From Silene conica (lineage: Eukaryota > Streptophyta > Magnoliopsida > Caryophyllales > Caryophyllaceae), in NCBI GenBank assembly GCA_029255685.2, contig CM055313.2, forward strand, positions 48,130,079-48,194,078: a DNA stretch of 64,000 bases. The letters run 5' to 3'. A model generated the notes under the pieces. The model had not been told where the DNA came from. It did not search any database and was given only the letters and a program-made list of their open reading frames with translations. A program made the position numbers and the translations under genes. Of this stretch, positions 46,867 to 56,862 are shown in pieces; position 1 is the first letter of the stretch; each line of letters begins with the position of its first letter.

Positions 46867-48032
46867 TGATTTTAACATCCCGTATTTTCGTAAAGGAATA
46901 CTTTAATATTTTAAAGTGATTTCCGGAATTTAATAGTATTTTAATAATAGTTCGTAATTTATATTTTAAGATTTCCTGTTAAGTTTCGTCTTAAAATTAT
47001 TTAATCTTAAAATGCCTTGTTCATTTAGTAATTTCCCGACTTGAGTTTCCGTATCACTCAACTAAATAAACCAGACTCAAGCATAAATAAAAAGGACAAC
47101 CTAAACCCTACATAAACCCCACCCAACGACATCACCCTCATTTCACATTTTATTTTCACAGTAACATTGAAACCTCCATTTTTCTCTTTTTCTTCAAGCT
47201 TAAAATCATCATCTCGACCCCTTTCCGAACTCGTATCAAGGTAAGTATAATATTTTCGGAATCCTCTCGAGATTTTCAAGCTTTCTATCTCTTTCAATTT
47301 CAGTTTTATAAATCTCGAAAAATGGGTTGTTTTACCCAAATTCGTCCCAAGCTCTTAATTCCCGTTTTTGTTGTTGTAGGATTTGGATTAGAGAACCCGG
47401 AGGCTGATAGTTACGTTATTGAAGAAGAGATTGAAGCTTAACCCGCTTAAACGGTGACGGTTATGAGTAACTCGGCCTAATTGTTAAAGTAGCATGCTTG
47501 TTGTGATTTGGATGAAATCTTGTGTTTAGGAACATGTTTAGGCTTGCTTCTATCTTCTTTATACTTCTTATCATGTTCATTGTTGAAGAATTATGTTAAT
47601 TTCATCTTGTGAATGGAAATTGTGAGTATACATGAAGATCGGTAGAATTTGGGATTTCGATTGTTATGCTTGTGTAAATGCTTGATTTTGTTCAAAGATT
47701 ATATATGAGATACACTTGGGATTGTTATGGGTTGTTATGTGCTGATATTATAGGTTTGATACTAGAAATCATGGTTTAGATTTGTTTGTCGAAAGATAGA
47801 TTGAATTGTCGAATTGCAGGAAACTCACGAAATGAACTTGGCCCGTGCTTGGGCGCAGGCTGCGCACCCCCACGCGCAGGCTGCACACCCACGCGCAGCT
47901 GCGCACCCCCTTGCGCAGGCTGCGCAAAAACCGCTGTAACTTTCTGCTCGTTTAATTGTTTTTTGAGCTGTTTTGGGGGCTTGTTTCCCAATTGTTTTTA
48001 GGATGTTTTAAGTGATGTTTGGTGGTATAAAT
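46867..48032 (+). repeat. GYP-D 3' LTR, start part
   Basis: Begins TGATTTTAACATCCCG and is broken by LARD-E after 48032. A TATA-like CATAAATAAAAAGG lies at about 47081-47094. Downstream is a good donor/acceptor pair: AAG|GTAAGT at 47241 and TTGTTGTTGTAG|G ending 47379. The left TSD candidate of LARD-E is TAAAT 48028-48032. Confidence 0.72.
47851..47926 (+). repeat. GC-rich GCGCAGGCTGCGC tandem motif in GYP-D LTR
   Basis: Four imperfect copies of a palindromic GCGCAG-CTGCGC unit, separated by CACCCCCAC-like spacers, in otherwise AT-rich sequence. It can fold into GC-rich hairpins. Confidence 0.8.
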
Positions 48033-50404
48033 TGTAACACCCCCATTTATTTAAGGGCCTGTACTAGGACTCCTCAGATAAATACAGGTGTTACCATCTC
48101 GGTTTCCCGAGGCAGTAGATACAAAGGGAAAGATAAACAGTACTTTAACTAAGATTAATCTCATAACTTGTTCTTACAAGTATATCCAAAAGTCTTAACA
48201 AAACAAAAGAAGTACAACTCATGCTAAACTGTCTAAGGTGATCTAGACTCTAGTCTGGTCCGGATCCAAGCTCTTTCTCCCATAGCTCCCCTTAGACTCA
48301 GCCACCTGTCAATCTGCTCCCCAATAAATTGGTTCATCACAGGTGATCACGAAAACACAGGGTCAACCACGAGGTTGAGTAGGGAAAAGAATAAATATAA
48401 CATTATAATAAACTCCGCACCGATCCAACGCCAAATATACTCCGCACCGATCCAACACCAAATATACTCCGCACCGATCCAACACCACATATATACTCCG
48501 CACCGATCCATCACCAAATATACTCCGCACCGATCCAACACCAAATATACTCCGCACCGACCCAATCACCGTATCACAAGACACAATATATATTCACATC
48601 GTAACAGTATCTCAGAATGATATCGATAACACAATAAAACGATCACATAGTAATATATGAAGACATACTTAATAGCAAATGAGAACAGTTTACACATCAT
48701 CTTATACCGGTATTTTCCCCTACCTGGAATAGCAGAAATGCAGATACAATCCGAGATATGCTTAGAAATGTTCCACTCGAAAGTCGTTACCTAAACAGAT
48801 ATATGCAACGAATCAACAAACTTCACGAACCCCTTAACGAACGTACTTACTATAAATAGTAACCTTCCAAAAGTGGAAAGTTTCTCGAAATGGAAACTTT
48901 CCCGAATTAGTAGTTTCCTCAAACACTAACTTCCGACTCATAAACAACCAATAACCGCCCTTCACAAATTAACGACGTTAACATAGATACCATTATTAAT
49001 ACTTACTAAATATAGCCGGGTTTCAAATAACCAAAAATTGGTAATTCAAAAACAACAACAAAACCAACAATAATAATATCAAAACCTTATTCTCATGTCA
49101 TTAACATCCTAACAACATTAACAATAACTAGTCTTTAATATAACAACACTAATTATAACATTAGTAATAATAATAATAACTAACAACAATGTTAAACATA
49201 AAACTAATAATAATTGAATAAGATTAATAATAATAAAACAGCCCTCCTAGACCACGACACAACCCGCGACACAAAGCACCTCTTATCGCCTCACGACCAC
49301 CCTGCCCCTTGCCAACAACCACCACGCGCAACCCCCACACGACACACTCCACCACCGACACCCACCAGCACCGTCGAACCCCTCCGGCGAGACAAACCAG
49401 AGTCTCAAAAACCCCTGGTTCCTCACGCAACCCCTGCATACACGACTGAAATCACCCTTACAGCCACCAACCGCGGCAGTGATACCACCCGAGACCACCA
49501 CCACCAACACCCCCCGACATCAGACTCATAAGCCACGGTGGTACCACTGTGTCGACCTCCCCCTAGTCAACAGTGGTACCACCTCCAAAGCACCCACGAC
49601 ACAAAGACCGGCAACAGACCCTCTGCCAGCCTTTTCGAAACCTCATATTCCGCCATAGCCAACTACTTTTAACCACCGTGATTACCACCTCCTGCACTAC
49701 CCATCCACCACCTAACTCCCTAACCCAAGACCCATAATAAAAAGACACAAAAGCCAACTCAAACGTATAAAAGATATGCACCTGAACTCGTGTAATAAAA
49801 ATAACAGTAACAGTGATCCCCTGACACCGCTTTAACCACCCTTCACGACGGCCTTTAATAGACGACGACACCCAACTAATGATTTACATATGTTCATTGC
49901 GTGTCTTAGTACCAAATTATGCAAAAACAACCAAAGATCAGCCGTGTATACTCAGTTACTTATGCGATCAAAACTATAAACACAGTAAGGAATTAACAAC
50001 GTTGTGGTGAACATACCGGTTTTACGGCCAAAACGAACCACCCCTCGCCAGTCTACAACCACCGTGTCTAGTCTCTTTCCCTCCTTTGATGTGACGGCTG
50101 TGTGGTCGAGGTGCTTGAAAGAGAATTAGGGCAAGTCTTAGGGTTTGGAAATGCATTTGAAAATGACGGCAGACAGACCCTTGTGATAGGGTTTGTGAAT
50201 TATTACTCAAATCAGCCGTGAGCTTTGGGTAAGGGCACGCTTAACGAGGCCCAAGCCGACGTGCTGGAGGTCCAGGGATCGAACCCCCATATCGACATAG
50301 CTAAATGACTTGATAACTACTTAAACATAGCTACTTAACATCGTAAAACAACTATCGACACTAAAATAACTTAGTTATCGAGACTAAGTTTTCGACGTAT
50401 TACA
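48033..50404 (-). repeat. LARD-E 3' LTR (2372 bp)
   Basis: Ends TGTAACACC...GTATTACA on the plus strand. Diverged from the LARD-A LTR but collinear: terminal 100 bp, ATT/AAT-rich tract (about 49060-49240) and a GC-rich block (about 49245-49700). Open frames in the GC-rich block are not conserved and I do not call them. Confidence 0.85.
48410..48570 (-). repeat. Minisatellite, 27-bp unit x 6
   Basis: Six copies of a 27-29 bp unit containing ACTCCGCACCGATCCAACAC within the LARD-E LTR. The third full copy has a 2-bp insertion. I see no counterpart in the LARD-A LTRs, so it expanded after the families split. Confidence 0.9.
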
Positions 50405-52527
50405 GTCTTCCCCCCTTAGAATGAACTTCGTCCCGAAGTTCACCACCCCATAACGGTAAAGACTCACTTAGCAAGCATGAACAATCACAAGTGACGCTTA
50501 AGAATCGCGAGATGTTACATTCTATCCCCCTTAAGAAAACTTTGTCCCCAAAGTTTAACACACAACTGCAACACATGGTACTTCAACAATTACTCAAATC
50601 ATGACACACCAATTAGCCATGTCATAGCAACTAGTCATATCGTAAGCTAATAAGATTTTACAATCCTATCCTCCTTAAAACATGGTTACGTCCCTGTAAC
50701 CCCATAAACATTCTAACTCAATACTCCATCTCACTCATTACTTTACCTCATAATATCTAACTCCATGTAACCAAGTATCGCACTCATCGTCGCATCTAAG
50801 ACCAAAGACAAGAGGTGAGTGAACTGGCGGAATAAAACCGCAAACCAATACTTCCATCTCGATATCGCTTCCAAATTCAGTATATGACTCAACAATCAAG
50901 GTCATACTTGACCGAAAACACAATGTGGCCCAACGACTTAATAACTCATAACTCAAACCAGTAACCAATTCTCATCTCAAATTCGATGTAAATACTGTCA
51001 AATATTGCATTAATGGAACTGCTCAACACTTAAAGAGTAAAACCCTACACTACTCACCCACAAGTCAAGGTCAAAGAATACGACAACTCGATAAAAACTG
51101 AACTGCAGTCTCAAACTCAAAACAAAATCAACCATGGCCTATGTTCAAAACTCACGAGTAACTCAGTCTCATCAACTCAATCCGTCTTACAAACAAAGGA
51201 TTACTTAATCAATAGGAGATATTAACTATCAAAATAAAGGAACAATTACTAATTTCAACTCAAAGAAGTACACATAAGAAACCTATAGCAATTGTCATGC
51301 AAACATATATTACCTCGAGCGATAACAAGAGTACAAGGATCAGTAGAAACCGTGTTATGTAGTAAAGCAGAATCAGGGTAGCTAACACTCACTTACCTTT
51401 GAAATTTTACCCCAATTTAATATGTTTTCAACAATATAAACAATCAAGAAGCTCATAGTTCATACTCGACAAATTGAAATGTTTCATGCTCTTAGTTACA
51501 TTATAGAAGTAAAATCATATTTTAGAAAGACACAGAGCAAAAATTTAATTAACGTAATGAAACATGGAACATTGACATATTTCACCAGGTATACACATAT
51601 CATAGACTTACATGACCGTTTAACATGCTCAGATAGCAAAAAGTTAACAAAATCACCTAGGTATATATCCGCCCACTCACATTTCATCATTTATCATGAA
51701 ACTATTACTATACACGACTTGCAAAATAAAGGTTTTATACAATGCGCAACAATTAACATTCAAGCAGGATTTCATTGACACACAGCTACAGAATAGTCAT
51801 ATTGCAACCAATCACCATAATTATCGAACATCAAGCTTTATCCTGTTTTATCACTTCGAAAATATTTTGAAATGTTTGAAACGCTGAAAGGGTAGCTTGT
51901 GACAAATTAATAAACACGAATCAAGGAATATTTTACAAGTGATAGATCGAATCAAGACTACACGGGTCATTCTGACTCTTCTTTACTAGGACATCTTTCT
52001 TGTCGCTCTTGAATTATGACAATTTTAACAATAAGAGTAAACGAATTCACACGTCTAGTACTTCATATTTCACATGTTAACCAATTAATAATCCCACATA
52101 TCGTGATCAAATTCTTAATATAACAATATGTAAGTCACTATATGGTATAACAATACACTTGAAAAGGTTATCAAAGTTATATTCACAGGGAACTAGACAG
52201 AGATAACCCTCAATAGACGAAAGAACATCAACAAGATTCACATCGTTCAAATAATCACAATCACAATTACGTAAAACCATTAGATTGCTATATCGTGTTA
52301 ATAAACTCACAGTCACAGATTGCCATTTGGCAAGACTCTTCTTAGTTAAACACGTCTTTGACATCACATACGAGCAGCACATCATTAAAATTAGACATAT
52401 ACTTGAAATGATGTTATATTAAACTTGACGAGATAAACAAGGTTTCGCTATCACATAGTGGGTTTCATACTCATACCCAAAGCCTACTATTCATGTTACT
52501 AAAGCCATCTCAGGATATCATGTGGTC
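50405..52527 (-). other. LARD-E interior (3' part) with PPT and three hairpin modules
   Basis: In element sense the PPT CTAAGGGGGGAAGAC (50405-50419) abuts the LTR. Hairpins: TGAACTTC/GAAGTTCA (50422-50442), AAACTTT/AAAGTTT (50537-50556) and GGTTAC/GTAACC (50684-50701), each with a purine tract on its LTR side. The rest to 52527 is AT-rich and non-coding. 52523-52527 (TGGTC) is the TSD of SIRE-F. Confidence 0.8.
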
Positions 52528-52793
52528 TGAAGAGTCTATTGATATAATATACTCAAGAAGGGGGGGTTGAATTGAGTATGCCTTCTTTTTAAATCTTCTT
52601 CGATGTGTGTGTAGTTGTATGATGATCGTTGAGTAGAGCAATAATAAAGTAGAGACACGATATTTTTGAAGTGGTTCAGTCTCACACTCTGAGACCTACG
52701 TCCACTATTCTCGATTAATAAAATTAGTACCAACTCTGGATTACAATTTTATCAACCCTACTCGTGCGACTTTGATGTTAGTCACAACTCAAT

Positions 52794-52892
52794 CTAGATA
52801 CCGTTAAATATCTAGCTACGACAAATACCGTTAAATATTTGTCTTACAACGAGTACCGCTAAATACTCAATCTATCTTACGTAAATAAGATA
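52794..52892 (-). repeat. Four consecutive hairpins with shared loop in the SIRE-F LTR
   Basis: On the plus strand: CTAGATA/TATCTAG with loop CCGTTAAA (52794-52815); GACAAATA/TATTTGTC with loop CCGTTAAA (52820-52843); GAGTA/TACTC with loop CCGCTAAA (52851-52868); TATCTTA/TAAGATA with loop CGTAAA (52873-52892). Stems differ completely while loops are almost the same. The set is repeated at 62768-62866 in the other LTR. Confidence 0.85.
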
Positions 52893-53077
52893 AAGTCTTC
52901 AATGTTTTCTTGGTGTCTCTATCTTGAATGAATAAGATCAATGCTTGAGCACTTGAATCTTGAATCGGATTTGACAATGAAAAGCTCGAACTTTGAAGAA
53001 TATGAACGGCGGCTTCTCTCTTGATTTGCGTGTATGAGTGTTGTGTATTTCGTGTAAATTAATGTGTCATAGGTAGT

Positions 53078-53088
53078 CTATTTATATA
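53078..53088 (-). promoter_or_regulatory. TATA box in SIRE-F 3' LTR
   Basis: In element sense TATATAAATAG, a near-perfect plant TATA box. The equivalent site in the 5' LTR, 63052-63062, would drive the genomic transcript, with a start expected about 30 nt downstream. Confidence 0.65.
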
Positions 53089-54007
53089 GAATATGTATCT
53101 AGGTATTTCTAACCCTAGATGATTTAGGAATATTACTTAAAACTAGAACACTAGTCTTTTAGTAATACTACCATAAATCTAATCTTAATATATTTAGGAA
53201 AGATATAATAATGTACTATGTGTATTATATAAGGAATCAATTTCCTAATTCATATTTAGGAAAGATCTTTATATAATAAACAATTAGTATCCTTATTAAA
53301 TCATCTTCCTAAATCATGTCAAAGATAATAAAATATATTACCATAATATAATCTTAGTTTATTTAGGACATTAAATAAATACATGATATTTATTTAAGCA
53401 AGTCCTACACGATTTGGTAATGTGGCATATCACACGATTTCCAAAATCGAAACAAACTATATTTAGACTATATATTTTTGACAATTAAAATCATATAAAA
53501 ATCTTTAGTTTATTTTAGTAATAAATAATTATCTCATAAGATATTTATTTATTTCTTATTTAACCAAAAGATATTTTATATAATCCTATTAAGATTAACA
53601 ATTCCATATTTAAAATAGAATACCATTGAACCACTAATACTACACGACACAAATTAGGAAACAATTGTTTCAACTAAAACACACATAAGTCTTGATCATT
53701 TCTTCATGATATAGAGTTATAGCTATTGGCTATAACTAGAACCAATCTTGTACTAAAGCTATAGTTGATGAATATAACTTTAGTTCATTAAGCGCGCTTG
53801 TGATCTTCAATCAATCTTCGACTTAGTCAATTTGTTGACTAATATGCTTGAATAGTTTGTACTTGATTGATTAGATCTTGTTACTAAATTTCTGTACACT
53901 TAGCACACGATTATACATACAAGAATATAATATATAAATAGCTAGACTTGTCATTATCAAAACATAAACATATATACTATATATATATTTGAATATATGG
54001 TTCAACA

Positions 54008-54691
54008 AATTCCCCCTTTTTGATGATGGCAAGTCTCTCTTAGATTTCGTGTCTAAGTGTATGTTCCCCCTCAATATAATAAGGGTCATTCATAGCAAAG
54101 AGTCACTTAGGGTTTCTATCTTCTATCTAACCCATATCCTTTAAGGACCCTAAGAGACAATGAATTACGACAAGGAGCAAGCTTAGGCAAATTCTAATCT
54201 AAGTCGCATATTTCCCCCTCTTGACATCATCGAAAAGATGAGAACAAAGACATGAAACGACTAGAATAATATACGTACGAAGCATAAGCAAGCATATAAA
54301 CGAGTCGAAATAATATGAACATAGAAAATATCACATAACCACATACGGAATGTTAAAAAATATACACAAGCAATCCAAAGTACTAAGCCAATGGGCCGAA
54401 TTATGAACAAGAGAGTTTTAAGAAAATGGGCCGGGCTAGGTTAGTGTATAATGGGCCAAGGCAAAATAACAAGAGATGTGGGCCACAACAAACAAAAGAT
54501 AATGGTTGGGCCATGGTAGGAATAGGAAATCCGAGGGAGGCAAAAAGGAGTAGGGCCTCGGATTCCTTAATGGGCCAGGTAAGGAAATTTGGGCCATAAT
54601 AACAGAATGTTTATAAGTCCACCCCAGACTTTGAGCAAAACAACAACAACACAGCAACCCAAAACACGAGATCAGAGACGAAGGAAGAGGA
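54008..54691 (-). other. SIRE-F 3' non-coding region with three PPT-like tracts
   Basis: In element sense AAAAAGGGGGAATT abuts the LTR (54008-54020). Further GAGGGGGAAC (54063-54073) and AGAGGGGGAAA (54211-54221) lie upstream. Multiple PPTs are a known Sirevirus trait. The remaining 470 bp up to the extra ORF show nothing I recognise. Confidence 0.8.
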
Positions 54692-56227
54692 TCAAGAACG
54701 AGAGCTTGATGCAGGGTTCTTGGCATACGGACTCACATACTCGGGTCGGGTACGGAACTCAAGGGTATCCAAGCGGTCCAAACAACTACTGACATTCCTT
54801 CCTTGAGCATTTAGAGCCAACTCGAAGTTAAGAACTTTCAAAGATAATGCCTTAACCGCTTCGAGTGCTTGAGAGGCATCCGTCCTCAATAAACCATGAT
54901 CACGAACCATAGCACCCCCTTGAGTAGTAAGAAAGGACAACCGATCACTCATTGCCAGTAATTCAGAGCAAACAACCGACACTTCAGACCCAATTTTCAC
55001 CAAGTGCTTGTCGACCTTCTCCATCCACTCTTTTACTTCGACCTCAAAAGCACGATCACTGCCTGCACGACTTCCTGAGGCACCCAAATGCTCCTTTTCT
55101 TTCTTAATTTGACACAACCCTAGAATCTGATCCATCTTTGCTTCCAAGTCTACAAAAGATGGAGATGGATTAGGACGGGGTCCCTCCTCACCCGTCTTCC
55201 CAAAAGCTAAATCAACGCCATCAAAAGTGATTCCCATCAACTTGAGCAACTTGTCACACATACGATCACGGGGTTTAACACCAAAACTACAATCGTCCAC
55301 AACTCCCTTTTTCAACAAGATCTCAGATACCCACATTCCGTATGGAATATCTAGAGTCAAACTCGGTTTTTCTTTAACTAAAACAGAGGAAACTTGACAA
55401 ATTTTCGAACAGAGCAAGAATGCGAGGTTGATTTTGTTTCCCTCCAACCAGTGAAATAATACGATAGCTTCAACACTCGACAACTTATCACGACCACCTC
55501 TCCTAGGCAGAATCGTGTTCCAAAGATAGTTAACAAACAACTTTAATTTCGGGGAGAATGAATTTGTGAGTAGTGGAGAGACTTCAGTAGCATTGGGATC
55601 AAAGTATCGTTTGATCATCATTTTCTGTTCGTGAGTAACTACCCCCCATTCCTTTCGGGTATCAATATCAAGTCCCCTTGGATCAAGATGAAAAATTTCA
55701 CATATATTTTCTAAAGAAACTTCGACATCTTTCCCATTCACTACAGCTTTCATCCCGGTTTCAGTAGGTTTCACAGAGGCAAAGAATTGAAGTAATTCAA
55801 CTGGAAATATTAGCCCTGAGAAATTACTAACATATTCCCACCCTTGAAACTCTAAAAATTTCTTAAAAAAGAGCAAGGATTTAGAACCATTTACCCAGGA
55901 TGTCGGATAAAATCGACCGGCATGAATTGCAAAAGGGAGAAGACGGTTAATGAGGATACCTTCATTCTTGGTCATGCGAACACGTTCTAATCCCTCTTGA
56001 GTAGCTTCGACGGAATAGTCTTTGAACAGAGGACGAGGGTTCTTGGAATCCCCTTCTTGCATGTCGTCCGAAATTGAAGAGGCAGCTCGATTAAGTTTTC
56101 GTCGTTTACCAGTTTCTTGGGTTGGACTCATGGTGGCAATGGGGGTCGGAGATGGTGGTGGTGACGGTGTAGGTGTGGGTGGAGAGGGTTTCTTTTGTTG
56201 TGAGCGAGTGGCTTTTGAGGGTGGCAT
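54692..56227 (-). CDS. Extra 3' ORF of SIRE-F, 511 aa, unknown function, envelope position
   Basis: An intact sense ORF downstream of pol, where some Sireviruses carry an envelope-like gene. A Pro/Ser-rich start (residues 13-30) is followed by a basic KRRK (41-44) that could be a nuclear signal. A globular part follows (about 85-345; GRFYPTSWVNG, ISFHL-type block ENICEIFHLDPRGLD at 173-187, FVNYLWNTILPRR at 231-243, FHWLEGNKINLAF at 258-270). The C-terminus is predicted coiled-coil (about 358-380 and 395-490). I see no signal peptide and no membrane segment. The pattern resembles the putative plant transposon protein domain found beside plant retroelements, but that is from memory and not tested. 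Start at ATG 56227 (MPPSKATRSQ), the only Met before the conserved part giving the full Pro-rich head. It is probably expressed from a spliced or subgenomic RNA. Confidence 0.8.
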   Translation of the reverse strand: MPPSKATRSQQKKPSPPTPTPSPPPSPTPIATMSPTQETGKRRKLNRAASSISDDMQEGDSKNPRPLFKDYSVEATQEGLERVRMTKNEGILINRLLPFAIHAGRFYPTSWVNGSKSLLFFKKFLEFQGWEYVSNFSGLIFPVELLQFFASVKPTETGMKAVVNGKDVEVSLENICEIFHLDPRGLDIDTRKEWGVVTHEQKMMIKRYFDPNATEVSPLLTNSFSPKLKLFVNYLWNTILPRRGGRDKLSSVEAIVLFHWLEGNKINLAFLLCSKICQVSSVLVKEKPSLTLDIPYGMWVSEILLKKGVVDDCSFGVKPRDRMCDKLLKLMGITFDGVDLAFGKTGEEGPRPNPSPSFVDLEAKMDQILGLCQIKKEKEHLGASGSRAGSDRAFEVEVKEWMEKVDKHLVKIGSEVSVVCSELLAMSDRLSFLTTQGGAMVRDHGLLRTDASQALEAVKALSLKVLNFELALNAQGRNVSSCLDRLDTLEFRTRPEYVSPYAKNPASSSRS

Positions 56228-56778
56228 GGTGGTTTTGAGAGTGAAAGACGATGAGATGGTGGAGGTTTTGATGGATTTTAATGGAGGTTTTGATTTTATT
56301 AATGGGTTTTTACAAATTGTATGTCGGTAATAATGGAGGAAGGTGAGGTAAGTTGAGGGAGTTGGGGTAAGTATGGGTTAATTATTGAGATGGGGTGAAA
56401 GTCAAAACCTAGGTGATAGGGGAGACACGTGGCAGTTGGTTGTGGGGTAAGTGAGGGTGATACGTGGCATTGGTGGGGCTAGTTCACACGGTTTGTGTGA
56501 CTATTTGAGGTAAGTTTTGTTTTTCGTTTTTGTAATATTTGAATATTATTTTGTATGCATTATAATATGTATGTTGTGAGATAGTTGTAATATGTGACGT
56601 AGTATTATTGTGAGATCGATTGTGCACACATTCATATGTAAATCATATAATATAACTATAATCACAAAATTTAACATCGAATATATACATACACATGCAG
56701 CGGAGTATACGGACACAGTCATATAATCTCATCTAAACCGTAGTCAATCATTGGGTTATTTTTGCTTTTAAGATTTGA
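56228..56778 (-). other. SIRE-F spacer between pol and the extra ORF
   Basis: About 550 bp with no ORF. In sense it would act as leader of the third ORF; it has T-rich stretches that could hold a splice acceptor, but I cannot choose one. Confidence 0.6.
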
Positions 56779-56862
56779 TTAGGTGCCACCGATTAAACCA
56801 ATTTCCAATCGCAAAGTCTCAAAGCGTTCTCTAGCCAATGGTTTAGTGAAGATATCTGCCCA

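Larger units (their letters stand above)
43340..48032 (+). mobile_element. GYP-D: Ty3/gypsy-like element with gag remnant only
   Basis: The oldest layer. From the end of a 5' LTR (to 43840), PBS 43843-43854, gag pseudogene and a pol-less interior, to a 3' LTR that begins about 46867 and is cut by LARD-E at 48032. Both LTR halves seen here are different parts of the LTR, so their pairing is inferred from position and TG..CA ends. Gag has the retrotrans_gag type of Ty3/gypsy elements. Integrase, RT and RNase H are missing, so it was non-autonomous or has been deleted. Confidence 0.75.
52528..54007 (-). repeat. SIRE-F 3' LTR (1480 bp)
   Basis: TGAAGAGTCT...GGTTCAACA on the plus strand. It contains a run of hairpins (52794-52892), a TATA box, a hairpin TTAGTCAA/TTGACTAA (53823-53842) and the AGTTATAGC/GCTATAACT hairpin (53715-53737). 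Confidence 0.94.

Noticed and set aside
48410-48570. Repeat array that could be mistaken for CRISPR
   Set aside because: Head-to-tail minisatellite without unique spacers, in a plant LTR.
49214-49531. 105-codon Thr/Pro/His-rich ORF in the LARD-E LTR
   Set aside because: Repetitive composition from a GC-rich tract, overlapping long frames on the other strand, not conserved in LARD-A.
54692-56227. Calling the third SIRE-F ORF an envelope gene
   Set aside because: No signal peptide, no membrane helix and no cleavage-like site seen; only its position fits.
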